Positions 8,390 through 18,607 of a DNA stretch of 64,000 nt are shown piece after piece. A program made the translations under genes and the position numbers. The notes beneath the pieces are model-generated. The model saw nothing but the letters and a program-made list of their open reading frames with translations, was not told the DNA's origin and searched no databases. The DNA is from CAVSWT01 sp963782985 (GTDB lineage: Bacteria; Bacteroidota; Ignavibacteria; Ignavibacteriales; Ignavibacteriaceae). Where the stretch lies: positions 310,001 to 374,000 of the forward strand of contig CAWALU010000012.1 in assembly GCA_963782985.1 (NCBI GenBank), in the 5' to 3' direction. How positions within the stretch are numbered: the stretch's first letter is position 1; each line of letters starts with the position of its first letter.

Positions 8390-10459
8390 ATGTTAGATAA
8401 TTTGAAAATTGGTAAACGATTAGGGTTAGGATTTGGTGTTGCGCTCGTAATGATCTTAATTCTTAATCTGGTTAGTATAAAAAACTTAGGCTCGCTTAAT
8501 GATGGAGTTAATGATTCTGGTACATGATAAATTTCCCTAAAACTGTATGGGCAAATAATATAATTGACCAGATAAATATATCATCAAGAGTTGTTAAGAA
8601 TGTTTTTATTTTAGATGACCGGGCAAAACAGGAAGAAGAGTTAGCAAGATTAAAAAGTGTTGGTGAAAGTGTTAATCAAAGCCAAGACTCTCTTGAACGT
8701 ACCATAAAATCTGATGAGGGTAAGAGATTAATTGCATCTTTTAAAAATATTCGTAACAATGAATATTATCCTGTAAGAGATAAAATGTTTTCATTATTAA
8801 AAAATGGTGAACGAGCCTCAGCCGTTAATATGATGTTTGGAGAATTTCGTAATGCGCAAAATAGATACATCGACGCTATAAATAATTTAATAAATTATCA
8901 AGATGGTTTAGTTAGGGAAGCCGGTATAATTGCCGATGAAACTTATAGTTTTGCTTTTATTTTAAATATTATACTCAGCATTTTTGCTTTATTATTTGTC
9001 CTTGGGGCAGGCTATTATATAGCTAAATCCATTACAAAACCAATGAATGTTGTTGTGGATCGAGTGATGCAATTAGAGTCCGTTTGTATTACCAACCTCG
9101 GTAATGGACTGACTGCTTTAGAAAATGGCGATCTTAACCGCCAAAGTAGAAAAAGCGACCAAGCATATATCGTTTAACCGCAAGGACGAACTTGGACTTC
9201 TTGCAAATACCGTAGATAAAATGATAACCAAAGCGCAAGCTGGTATTGATGCCTACGAAGGAGTTAGAGGAAAAATAAATCAATTAAGCAATGTTACAAA
9301 TAATTTGATATTAGATGGAAAAGAAGGAAGGCTAAGTAAACGAGGCGATGCACACCAATTTGAAGGTTCGTATAAAGATATTGTAAGTGGATTCAATGGT
9401 GTTTTAGATGCAGTTATTAATCCAGTTCAAGATGGAGCAAGAGTATTGGATGAATTCTCCACCGGAGATTTTACCGGCAGAGTTACGGCTGATTATAAAG
9501 GGGACCATCAATTAATAAAAAACAGCATTAATAAAATGGGAGAATCTGTTAGCAACATTATTAACAAAGTTAGAGACGCCGTACAATCCACAGCAAGCGC
9601 TACTTCTCAAATTTCTTCCAGCACTGAAGAAATGGCTGCCGGCTCGCATGAGCAGTCTGCGCAAACCAGCGAAGTTGCGGCAGCTGTTGAACAGATGACA
9701 CGAACTATTCTTGAAACTTCTAAAAATACTGAGACCGTTAATGCGGCAGCTAAAGAATCAAAAGATAAAACTAATAAAGGTAAGCTTAAGGTTGAAGATA
9801 CAAAACGCAGCATAGAACAAATTGTTATATCATCTCAGAAAGTCGCTGAAGTAATAAATTCTCTTGCAAAAAAGAGCAATCAGATTGGAGAAATAACTCA
9901 AGTGATTGATGATATTGCTGATCAGACAAACTTACTAGCACTTAATGCTGCAATTGAAGCTGCCAGAGCCGGTGAACAGGGACGCGGATTTGCAGTAGTG
10001 GCAGATGAAGTCCGTAAACTGGCAGAGCGAACTACAAAGGCAACAAAGGAAATTGCAGACACCATAAACTCGGTGCGCAAAGAAGCAAGCGCAGCAGATC
10101 AGGCTATGCTGGAAGCTAAGGAACTTGTTGAAAACGGAATGAAAAATACTGTAGAAGTTGAATCAATATTGTTTGAAATAAATGAAAGCTCAACTCAAGT
10201 ATCCGATATGATAACTCAAATTTCAGCCGCAAGCGAAGAGCAGTCCTCAGCCGCAGAACAGATCAGCAAAAATATTGAAGCAATCAGCAGCGTGATTGAA
10301 CAGGGAACTTCAGGCGCTCAATTAGTGGCTCGCTCGGCGGAAGATTTAAATAGAATGACCGACAATCTTCAAACTCTGGTAAGCAGATTTAAGATCAGCA
10401 TAAACGAAAAAGACGGCAGATATTCTGTTAGAGATAATGGAAAGCTGGTGGAAGTTTAA
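8390..10459 (+). pseudogene. methyl-accepting chemotaxis protein, interrupted by three single-base insertions
   Basis: Starts at an ATG with AAGGAG seven bases upstream. The reading frame gives 'KIGKRLGLGFGVALVMILIL' (first membrane helix). It shifts near 8516, reads 'LVHDKFP', and shifts again in CCC at 8535-8537 to 'KTVWANNIIDQINISSRVV' (four-helix-bundle sensor). The second membrane helix is at about 8950-9030. A further extra A near 9136 leads into 'DLTAKVEKATKHI' (HAMP) and the signalling hairpin with 'ALNAAIEAARAGEQGRGFAV'. Three +1 insertions bring the frame back to the original, giving about 688 aa when corrected. Either the receptor is dead or the assembly has local errors. It pairs with cheW under sigma-28 control and ends at a strong terminator. 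Confidence 0.88.
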
Positions 10460-10490
10460 TCCGATAATTAAAATTGTAAATCAACTAAAT

Positions 10491-10527
10491 AAAAAGACGC
10501 TGTAAAATATTGCAGCGTCTTTTTTTT
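10491..10527 (+). terminator. rho-independent terminator of cheW-mcp
   Basis: AAAAAGACGCTG, a short A/T loop, then GCAGCGTC followed by eight T residues, 32 bases after the receptor stop. This is a GC-rich stem with a U tract, a textbook intrinsic terminator. The A run on the 5' side could let it work in both directions. Confidence 0.92.
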
Positions 10528-10630
10528 ATGATGAGGGGTTAAAATATTCATACCGAACAACTCTATATTTAATAAAATTTTTATGGTGATATTATTTCTA
10601 ACTAGAACTTGGGTTTAGGTTATGTTACCC

Positions 10631-10723
10631 GTAAAGACGCTGCGCCTGCCTGCGCGAAGCGTTTCGGCATAGGCAGACCAACGTCTCCATAATAGTATAA
10701 AGAGACGTTTGCAAAACGTCTCT
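10631..10723. repeat. REP-like palindrome pair (GTAGAGACG family)
   Basis: The first element runs from GTAAAGACG (10631) to ACGTCTCC (10688) and contains an inner TGCCT...AGGCA hairpin. The second is a perfect palindrome AGAGACGTTT-gca-AAACGTCTCT at 10701-10723, followed by AC. Both share the GAGACG/CGTCTC core with the elements at 11420 and 33082-33160. They lie between convergent transcription units, so they may also stop transcription. The adjacent bases 10460-10781 hold no gene. Confidence 0.75.
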
Positions 10724-10781
10724 ACGAAGATATATGCTTAATTTTATTTTGAAACTTGTCTGTAAAACCAAAATAAATATT

Positions 10782-11333
10782 TTATTGATATCTTAATTTT
10801 ACTTCGCTTGCTTTGCTTGTTTCCATTTCATTTTTGTCCGTTGAAATAGATTTATATTCATTCGGCGTAATTTCATAAAGCTTTTTTACCGCCGCAGTAA
10901 TTGCCCAAATTTTTTCATCGGAATGAGTGTCGCCCCATGCCGGCATTCCCGTCATTTTAATTCCATTTTTAGTAATCCAAAATATTTCTTTTGCGTCCAT
11001 ATTTTTACCATGCTTCACCAAATTCGGAGCGTTAGGATTTAAGCCTTTAGCTAATTCACTTTCTTCCATTCCCGGACCTTCATGACAAGTTTCACACATT
11101 TCTTTGTAATGCGCCAATCCTTCGCTAATTTTTTTGGGATCATTTAATTCGGGAACTACAATATCCTTTGAATGATACTCAACTGAATTATCCATAGTAG
11201 TATTTAAAATCCATTTTGTAACGCCTGATTCAGGCTTTAAAGCGCTAACGTTATACCATCCGGAATAGATGATTAATAAGCCGGCAATAATTAATAAGAC
11301 AAAAGTAAAAATGATGCCCGCTAAAAATTTCAT
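10782..11333 (-). CDS. membrane-anchored class I cytochrome c
   Basis: A 183-aa monohaem cytochrome c. One N-terminal hydrophobic helix (about residues 5-24) is an uncleaved anchor or signal. The haem-binding motif 'CETCH' is at residues 80-84, and the axial Met lies in 'MTGMPAWG' (about Met130). The domain faces the periplasm and carries one electron. The C-terminal tail is polar and of low complexity. It stands alone with a short leader and A/T-rich upstream DNA. The partner is unknown; a link to the respiratory chain is a general inference from the family. The cytochrome c call itself is secure. Confidence 0.92.
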   Translation of the reverse strand: MKFLAGIIFTFVLLIIAGLLIIYSGWYNVSALKPESGVTKWILNTTMDNSVEYHSKDIVVPELNDPKKISEGLAHYKEMCETCHEGPGMEESELAKGLNPNAPNLVKHGKNMDAKEIFWITKNGIKMTGMPAWGDTHSDEKIWAITAAVKKLYEITPNEYKSISTDKNEMETSKASEVKLRYQ

Positions 11334-11419
11334 TTTATGCTCCTTAATTTTTAATTAAGAAATTAATAGAATTGAATGATTAAACTAAATAGGATAAAAT
11401 TTTAATACAATTTTTTATA

Positions 11420-11447
11420 GTAGGGGACGAAAATCTTCGTCCCCTAC
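11420..11447. repeat. perfect REP-like palindrome
   Basis: GTAGGGGACGAA (11420-11431), loop AATC, then TTCGTCCCCTAC (11436-11447): 12-bp perfect arms. It begins GTAG and ends CTAC like the GTAGAGACG elements, but both arms carry matching G/C replacements, so it is a structural relative rather than a copy. It is intergenic, between the cytochrome and the next minus-strand gene. Confidence 0.8.
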
Positions 11448-11566
11448 AAGCTTTAACAAGTTAGACAAATGTAGCCTCCCTTTTCTGTTCTTTCCAGAAT
11501 TTTAATTTACACTTCCGTTAAACATTAAAGAGAGAAAAGATCTTCGTCAATCTTAAAAAATTATTT

Positions 11567-12196
11567 TTATAAATATATACTTACTCCAAAAAGAACTCTT
11601 GATCCCAAACTAATGATATTTACTTTCGTTTCCACAGTCGGATCATTAATATTATTAACTGAAGTATTAGTTTTAACTTCTCCCCAACTATATGAGCCTT
11701 CTAATAAATACTCGCTATGAATACCAATTCTATTGCTTACCTTCCATTCAACTCCTAATATTCCGCGTATTCCAATAAGGGTAGTTGGGTTAATAGTTTC
11801 ATGAATGATTACGTCATTTTCATTTTTTGAAGTTGTTTTAGTACTGCTGTAACGATACCTAAAATTCAGTCCACTACCGCCATACATACTAATGTCCTCT
11901 TCTTTCATTAGCGTACATAAATAATCGGAGCCTATCCCTATAGAATAGTTTTGTGAAATATTTTCTGTGCGATTATCTTCGCTTTTATTCCTTGTAATGT
12001 TGGGAGACAAAAATAATCTTAATTGATGGGAGCTATCTATAATTTTTTTTACTGCTATGTCCATATCAAAATTTGTTAGCCTAAGAATATCCTTAATACC
12101 AAAGGATAAAGCATATTTTGAATTTGAGGAATCCTGTTGAGAATAGCTTGCCGAACATATAAATGAACATAATAATATAACGTAAAGTAGTTTCAT
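11567..12196 (-). CDS. putative outer-membrane beta-barrel protein
   Basis: No named family is recognised. The 209-aa product has a cleavable signal peptide ('LLYVILLCSFICSASYSQ') followed by alternating polar and hydrophobic stretches, as in small beta-barrels. Examples are 'YALSFGIKDILRL', 'MYGGSGLNFRYRYS' and 'IGIRGILGVEWKVSNRIGIH'. It ends in 'GVSIYL' with hydrophobic residues, consistent with insertion by BAM. It is adjacent to another barrel-like gene on the same strand, with an 83-bp gap. Start is the ATG giving the signal peptide. Function is unknown. Confidence 0.65.
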   Translation of the reverse strand: MKLLYVILLCSFICSASYSQQDSSNSKYALSFGIKDILRLTNFDMDIAVKKIIDSSHQLRLFLSPNITRNKSEDNRTENISQNYSIGIGSDYLCTLMKEEDISMYGGSGLNFRYRYSSTKTTSKNENDVIIHETINPTTLIGIRGILGVEWKVSNRIGIHSEYLLEGSYSWGEVKTNTSVNNINDPTVETKVNIISLGSRVLFGVSIYL

Positions 12197-12279
12197 AAAT
12201 TAACCTAATTTTTATTTCTGAATTTAATGTTGATGAATTTGGTTTTTGTGTTAAAAAATAATGCTTGATTTAATTATAA

Positions 12280-12903
12280 TTACAACCCTATTTTTAATGC
12301 AGTTAATATTGGAATAAAATCTGGACCTTTGGGTAAGGCTCTTAAATATTTTGCTTCAAGAATAATTTTAATATTATCAGACAGTAAAATTTCACTGCCA
12401 AAGCCCAATGTAATTTGGCTATAAATATGACCTTCTTTTGTTAAGGTTCGTGCCTCTTTATTATTTTCTCCTCCTTCGGGCCACGTGGCTAATGATTCTC
12501 TTCCATCAGATATTGCTAATATGCCGGCGCTGAAAGTAAGATAGGGTCTTAAAAAATTAATTGAATCATATAATCTTCCACCTAAAGATATTTCATAAGA
12601 ATTTCTGTCCATGCCATCAATTGAATAATTCCCGCCGTAATAACCCTGTGTTGCATAAAGCAATTCGCCAGTAAAGAAAAGGTTTTGAAATGAAGAATTA
12701 AGGAAAATTGAAATGTCGTCCACAATAAAATATTCTGATGATAAATTAATAACATATCCATTCTGCCAATCTTTGGTTTTTCCAAAATCCGAAAACTCTG
12801 ACAAGTAGCCGCCGCCAAGCGATATGCTTATTTTATATTGAGCGTTAATTGATTGTGAAATGAGTAAAAAAAGTAAAGCAATAAATAAAAATTTCCCGCG
12901 CAT
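12280..12903 (-). CDS. putative outer-membrane beta-barrel protein
   Basis: The 207-aa product has a signal peptide ('FLFIALLFLLISQSINAQ') and a pattern of Gly- and aromatic-rich strands ('ISISLGGGYLSEF', 'YEISLGGRLYDSINFLRPYL', 'ITLGFGSEILL'). This matches the porin/OmpW-like barrel class of uncharacterised Bacteroidota proteins. No catalytic motif is seen. It lies just upstream of the similar-sized barrel-like gene on the same strand and may be co-transcribed with it, but the two are not obvious paralogues. Role unknown. Confidence 0.65.
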   Translation of the reverse strand: MRGKFLFIALLFLLISQSINAQYKISISLGGGYLSEFSDFGKTKDWQNGYVINLSSEYFIVDDISIFLNSSFQNLFFTGELLYATQGYYGGNYSIDGMDRNSYEISLGGRLYDSINFLRPYLTFSAGILAISDGRESLATWPEGGENNKEARTLTKEGHIYSQITLGFGSEILLSDNIKIILEAKYLRALPKGPDFIPILTALKIGL

Positions 12904-13101
12904 TTTGTTTCACCCTAAATATTGAAATTAATGTTTCCCCAACTACGATAATTTTTTATTCATCTGCAATTCCAAAAAGTTTCATGCTCATCGCAATCTT
13001 AGTTTACTCCTACTTTTATAATTGTGATGATGCAACGCCTAATCTTTACGAACACTTATTATAGTTTCATCTTTTTCGGTGACTCGTCTTTTTTTGTTTT
13101 C

Positions 13102-13596
13102 TTATTTGCCCAATCTGTCATTTTTCTTAATTGATTCTTCTTCCATTTTCTTTTTGTAATCAATCATTTTGGTTAAAAGTTTTTTATCATGAGCGGCTAA
13201 AATTTGGATAGCAAGAAGTCCCGCATTTTTTGCTTGATTTATTCCGACAGCTGCTACTGGCACTCCTCCGGGCATTTGAACTATAGACAACAAAGAATCA
13301 AGCCCATCCAAAGATTTTGATTTAACCGGCACTCCAATTACGGGCAGCGGGGAATGTGCGGCTGTCATCCCCGGTAAATGCGCGGCCCCTCCAGCTCCCG
13401 CTATAATAACTTTTATTCCTTTTTTGTATGCCGTTGATCCATACTCAGCCATTAAATTTGGAGTACGGTGAGCTGATACAACTTTAATTTCGTACTCAAT
13501 TTTAAATTCATCTAAAATTACAGCAGCTTCTTTCATTATAGGAAGGTCTGAATCGCTTCCCATTATAATTCCCACTAATGTTTTTTTATCACTCAT
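13102..13596 (-). CDS. purE: N5-carboxyaminoimidazole ribonucleotide mutase
   Basis: Class I PurE converts N5-CAIR to CAIR in purine synthesis. The 164-aa protein contains the phosphate-binding 'GSDSDLPIMKEA' (about 13-24), 'SAHRTP' (about 41-46) with the catalytic His, and 'AGAGGAAHLPGMTAA'. These are the hallmarks of the bacterial mutase, not the vertebrate carboxylase. It follows purK by 15 bases on the same strand, so the two consecutive steps are co-expressed. The C terminus has a charged tail of about 15 residues beyond the usual core. Octameric assembly is expected from the family. Confidence 0.95.
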   Translation of the reverse strand: MSDKKTLVGIIMGSDSDLPIMKEAAVILDEFKIEYEIKVVSAHRTPNLMAEYGSTAYKKGIKVIIAGAGGAAHLPGMTAAHSPLPVIGVPVKSKSLDGLDSLLSIVQMPGGVPVAAVGINQAKNAGLLAIQILAAHDKKLLTKMIDYKKKMEEESIKKNDRLGK

Positions 13597-13611
13597 TGTA
13601 AATCCTAGTTT

Positions 13612-14758
13612 TTATATTGAAATAATTTTTTCAATCCTTTTAGCATTCGTTAAAATTGAATTTAAATTCTCACCCAAAATTGTTATGTGACCCATCTTTC
13701 TTCCCAAACGTGATTTTTCTTTTCCGTAAATATGAACATGAATATTTTCATTTTGATAATGATTCTTTATAATTCTCTATAACTCCTTCCCATTTTTTTT
13801 ACCGAGCAAGTTAATCATTACGGCAAACGGCTTAACCATTTGAGTTGAACCTAACGGCAAATTCAAAACGGCGCGAATATGATTTTCAAACTGCGAAGTT
13901 GTGCAGCCCTCAATACTGTAATGCCCTGAATTATGGGGACGAGGAGCCATTTCATTAACCAAAATTTTATTGTTTGAAGTTAAGAATAATTCAACACCAA
14001 AAATTCCGAAACCTTTAACAGCTTCCACACACATTACCGCAATATCAGTCGCTGTTTTTTTTATTTTTTTATTGATTTGAGCCGAGGCAATTACAGTATG
14101 GCAAATATGGTTTTTTTGAATAGTCTGCACTACGGGGTAAGTTTTAATTTCATTTATAGTTCTTGCAGTCATTATGGCAAGCTCCATTTTAAAATCAATT
14201 AATTCTTCAGCAAAAAGACTGCTGTGCCGCGAGGATAATATTTTTATCCCCTTCTAAAAAATCATTTTCATTTTCAACTTTATAATTTCCATAGCCGTCG
14301 TATCCCATTTTTCGAGATTTAAGTATAAACTTTTCACCAAGAATTTTTGCCGCTTTTTTATAAGTAGTGGTGTTTTTAATCTCAATAAAATTGGCTACCG
14401 GAATATTATTTCTTTTGAAAGTTTGTTTCTGAATAAGTTTATCTTGAATTAATGAAATAGTTTTGGATGAAGGTAATACTTTTTTGCCAAGCTTTTCTAT
14501 AAATTCTAATTGCTTATAATCTACAAATTCATTTTCAAGAGTTACGATATCGCTTTTATTTGCAAAATTTTTTAGTATTTTTTTATCATCAACCCAACCG
14601 ACAAACTCATTTTTAGTTAATTGACCGGCAGGAGAATTTTTGTGTTTTTCTAAAATCGCAATATCGAATCCTAATTTATAAGCTTGATAAGCAGACATTC
14701 GCGCAAGCTGCCCTCCGCCAAGTATTCCGATACATAATCTTTTATTTTTACTGTTCAA
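13612..14758 (-). pseudogene. purK: N5-carboxyaminoimidazole ribonucleotide synthase, with three frameshifts
   Basis: An ATP-grasp enzyme making N5-CAIR from AIR and bicarbonate. The N-terminal piece ('IGILGGGQLARMSA' to 'KSRKMGYDGYGN') ends in a T5/A5 tract near 14218. The middle piece ('MELAIMTAR', 'VNEMAPRPHNSGHYSIEGC') reads to an A8/T8 tract near 13791-13798. A short 'WEGVIENYK' frame then shifts near 13770 into 'YGKEKSRLGRKMGHITILG' and stops at 13612. All key family segments are present, so about 375 aa would result after correction. Two breaks fall in homopolymers, which favours sequencing or assembly error over decay. It forms an operon with purE. Confidence 0.85.
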
Positions 14759-14788
14759 TAAATCCCTCTATAATTTTTACTTTAATAA

Positions 14789-17189
14789 TTAGTCATATTT
14801 CCAATCAACAACTTTTACTGAATCACCATCTGAAGTTAAATAAACTGCGCCTTCAATATCTGTTCGATGAATTTCAGATTTTATTGCATTTAATCTGTTC
14901 ATAATTAATGAAGAAGGATGGCCAAATTTATTTTGTATTCCCACTGAAACCAAACTGATCTTTGGCTTAGTTTTAACAATAAAAGACGGCGAGGAGCTGG
15001 TATTGCTGCCGTGATGTCCTACTTTCAAAACATCAACATGCAAAAAATTATTATAATGCATAACGTAATAATTTTCTGCGGGTGATTCAGCATCGCCCGT
15101 AAATAAAAAACTGGTTTTTCCGAAATCGAATTTTAACATTCCGCTCTTATTGTTTGAGGTAAAATTAGAATAATTTTTATCTGAGTAATTATTTAAAGTA
15201 TAAATATTAACATTACCAATTTTCATCTCGCCCTTCTTGTAATGGTAAAATGGGACGTTCATCTGCTTCAAATAATTTTCAAAACGAATATCTTTTTTAA
15301 AGGATGAGTCCAAAGGAGGTTTAAATATTTGTTTGATCATTCCATTATGAATTAAAGAAACAAAGCCGCCGTAATGATCGGCATCAATATGAGAGATAAA
15401 TCCATAATCAATTTTGGGAATATCAAGATATTCTAAAAGAGGAAGAATAACTCTTTCGCCATTGTCAAAATAATAATCTGTGTTACCGGCATCAATTAAA
15501 GCAGTCTCACCATTCGGAAATTTTATTAATGTTGCATCACCCTGTCCAACATCAATCATTAAAATATTTAATTCATTTTCTATGAAGAAATTTTTATTAT
15601 CGATTGAAGCGTACAAAAAGATATTTGCAGTAATGAGAATGAATAAAACTAATTTCGCAAATGAATGTTTAAATATCACCAAATAATAAATCAGGATAAA
15701 TAAGAATGCATAAAAGATGATTCCGTCAAAAATTGAAAAGTGTCTTATCTTTACAAATGCATAATCCAGATTACCCACAATGCCCACAAACCAAAATAAG
15801 ATATATGCAAATAAATCATTTACTGCTGCGTAGTATAAAGCAATTGAAGGCAAAATAAGATTTAGAGTTAAAGTAAAAATTGCTGTGCCTAAAATAAAAC
15901 CAATTAGCGGAATGACAATTAAATTTGCCAGCAAAGCAATTACAGAAAGTTTTCCGAAATAATAAATTGTAAATGGCAGGGTACCAAGCTGAGCGCTGAT
16001 TGAGACTGCGCAGAAAAGTAAAATATATTTTAATATTTTATTTTGAATGTTTAAAGAATTTATTTTTGTTTGAATGATAGGGAAATATAGCGGCGATAGC
16101 CAGCACCGCTGAAAATGAAAGTTGAAAGCCTGGATTAAAAATATCTGAAGGTTTTATGATTAATAAAATTAAAGCCGCAATTGCCAGCGCGTTAAACAAA
16201 TTTGTGGAGCGGTTTGTAAGCAGAGCAATTATAAAAACGATTGCCATTATTGATGCCCGAAAAACTGAAGGGGGCATTCCGGTTATAATTAAAAAAAATA
16301 TTAATCCTACAATTGTTAAAATTGATTTAACGTAAATATTGAAGCGTCCGAAGAATATTAGAAAAACTAAAATTATATAACCGGTATGAAGTCCCGAAAC
16401 CGCCAGTACATGTATCACGCCGGAATTTATAAACTCTATTCTTACCGCGTAATCAATCCCGCTTCGATCGGCTAATAACAGTCCTCTCAGCAGCGATGCC
16501 GTCTGCGGCTGATGAATTTGCATAATCTGTTTGTTTAAATATTTTCTAACATTATTTACAAAAGTTGCAAATGGGAAAATTTCTTTTTCTAAAATTTTAA
16601 CGTCGGTAAAATTATAAGTTGTAAATAAACCGCTTATGCCGATTGAATTTAAATATTTATTATAGTCAAATTCGCCTGGATTACGCGTCTCTCCGCCTTT
16701 TGCATAAGTTCCCGCAACGGAAATTTTATAACCTGGCTTTAATTCTTCAAATAAAGAATCAACTTTTTTTATTCTATCATCTCTAATACGAGTAAGCAGC
16801 GTTAAATTCATTTTAACAATTGTATTTGACACTTTAAATGAATCTACTTCTAAAATAAAACGTGATTCATATTCTCTAGGAAGCTCTAACTTTTTAATTG
16901 TACCAAACACTTCCATATTTTTTTGTTTGTATAAATTTGCGGGAAGTAATTGAACTTCATTCCTATTAACTCCAGCAAGAAAATTTCCCAACAGAATTAT
17001 AGATAAAAATGTTAAAGCGATATTTATAATTTTGAAATTATGATTTTTAATTTTTAGTAAAATGAAAATTAAGATTAGCGCAGCTATGATGATTGTAAAA
17101 AATACAGGCGTATCTATTTTAACAAATTGGCGGAGTAAAATTCCTATTATAAATAGAAATGTAAATTTTATGGTGGGATAATTTTTCAT
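14789..17189 (-). CDS. comEC: ComEC/Rec2-family DNA uptake channel (one frameshift)
   Basis: ComEC translocates single-stranded DNA across the inner membrane during natural transformation. The N-terminal part (17189 to about 16078) has membrane helices, a DUF4131-type OB-like domain (about residues 60-180) and the Competence domain ('LLLADRSGIDYAVRIEF', 'HVLAVSGLHTGYI'). A single extra T near 16078, just after 'AAIFP', breaks the frame. The continuation 'SISAQLGTLPFTIYYFGKLS' then runs to a metallo-beta-lactamase domain with 'IDVGQGDATLI', 'SHIDADHYGG' and 'LKVGHHGSNTSS'. Corrected length is about 800 aa. The start overlaps the upstream gene's stop by 4 bases. Confidence 0.9.
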
Positions 17190-18092
17190 TTGCAGTATTT
17201 TATTATTGCGGATTTTATTTGAGAAATATCCCTAATATTTTCTGCAAGCTCTCCGGCGTATTTCCCCGCAGTAACTGTTAATGCCGGATTTAAGGTATGA
17301 GATTTAATTGAAAGGTCTTCCAGGTTGCCGTGGTCTGAACATATTATTACTGTCATTTTATTTTTATTAATCTCTGATAAAACGCTAAATAAAAATTCAT
17401 CAAATGTTTTTAAAGTTTTTTCAAATTCTGCAATCTCTCTTCCATGCCCCAGATGGTCTGTCATATAATATTCAAAAAGAGTGAAGGAATTTTTTGAAGC
17501 AATTTGTATTAATCTTTTAGCGGCTGCTTTAGCGTTAAGCGGCTTCAGTTTGTAACCTAATTTTTTATTCCATCTTTCGCCAGTTATTTCTGCGGTAAGA
17601 GCAGCCCCGCGCCTAACATCGGTGGAAGTATTTAACCTCATCCCGCTTGACTTGCAGCTCAAAGACGTAACGCTTAAACGCGATTTGCCGGATTTCAAAT
17701 AATCAAAAAAAACTTTTGGATAAGCATTGGCAAAGTAAACTTTCTCGCCAATACTTTTATAATATTGAAAAATATTTTTCTCTTTTATAATTGGGATGAG
17801 CGTGGAGTAAGGATAAGGTCCGAAATGTTTGCCGACAATCTTTGGCGCATTCACTCCGCAAAATATTGAAGTCTGACCCGTTCCGCTTTGAGGTAATCCT
17901 TCAACTCCTAGCGTTGCGTCAGTCGGGAATAAAAAGTTTTCATCATTATTTAAATATTGATTTTGTAATGATGGAATGTTCCCAAAAATATTTTTTACAA
18001 ATTTAAATTGATATTTAAAAGAAAGGGTTGAATTGGCAATCTTCTTTTCCAATTCCTACTCCGTCAATAAATATCATTAATACTGGATTCAT
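17186..18092 (-). CDS. alkaline phosphatase/phosphoglyceromutase-superfamily metalloenzyme (one frameshift)
   Basis: A metal-dependent phosphatase or mutase-like protein of about 302 aa. The true start is the ATG at 18092, giving 'MNPVLMIFIDGVGIGK' with the first metal-binding Asp. One extra T near 18017-18020 then shifts the frame into 'KYQFKFVKNIFGN'. Ligand motifs follow: 'LPQSGTGQTSIFCG' (nucleophile region), 'YMTDHLGHG' and 'CSDHGNLEDL'. This pattern fits the independent phosphoglycerate mutase/sulfatase fold, but the protein is far shorter than GpmI (about 510 aa), so the substrate is unknown. It lies between dtd and comEC in one operon. Confidence 0.75.
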
Positions 18093-18157
18093 CTTTTAAA
18101 TGTTAAAAGTCATAAATCAAATTTTAAAATAAAAATACGATATCGATATATTTAATA

Positions 18158-18607
18158 TTATTTAGAATCAATTATAATTGTAACGGGACCGTCATTAATA
18201 ATTTTTACTTTCATCATTTCACCAAATATTCCAGTTTTAATTTTTTCAGCGCCGAGTAAATCTTTTAAATATGAAATAAATTTTTCGTAAAGCGGAAGCG
18301 CTTCATCCGGTTTTGCCGATTCAATAAAACTAGGACGATTCCCTTTTGAAGCGTTGCCGTACAAAGTAAATTGCGAGATTAACAAAATCTCTCCATCAAC
18401 ATCTTCAATAGATAAATTCATTTTTTCATTTTCATCTTCAAATACTCTTAAGTTAGCGCATTTTTCAGCAAGATATTTTACGTCTTTTTCTTCATCGCCA
18501 ACCTTAATTCCCAGTAAAACTACAAACCCTTTTTTAATTTCAACTTTATAATTTTTTAAGGCAATGTAAACTCCGCCTTCTAAAACGCGCTGAACAACAA
18601 CTCTCAC
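18158..18607 (-). CDS. dtd: D-aminoacyl-tRNA deacylase
   Basis: DTD removes D-amino acids mischarged on tRNA. The 149-aa protein has the standard length. Its two active-site motifs are 'SQFTLYG' (about residues 78-84) and the C-terminal 'NDGPVTI' (Gly-cisPro), with 'GNRPSFIESA' between them. The N terminus 'MRVVVQRVLEGGVYI' follows the family pattern. It overlaps the prmC stop by four bases (ATGA), indicating translational coupling with a second translation-quality gene. Confidence 0.95.
   Translation of the reverse strand: MRVVVQRVLEGGVYIALKNYKVEIKKGFVVLLGIKVGDEEKDVKYLAEKCANLRVFEDENEKMNLSIEDVDGEILLISQFTLYGNASKGNRPSFIESAKPDEALPLYEKFISYLKDLLGAEKIKTGIFGEMMKVKIINDGPVTIIIDSK

Noticed and set aside
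8390..9177. Programmed frameshifting in the chemoreceptor
   Set aside because: No slippery site, internal Shine-Dalgarno or stop-codon context like that of prfB is seen; the shifts fall at unrelated places.
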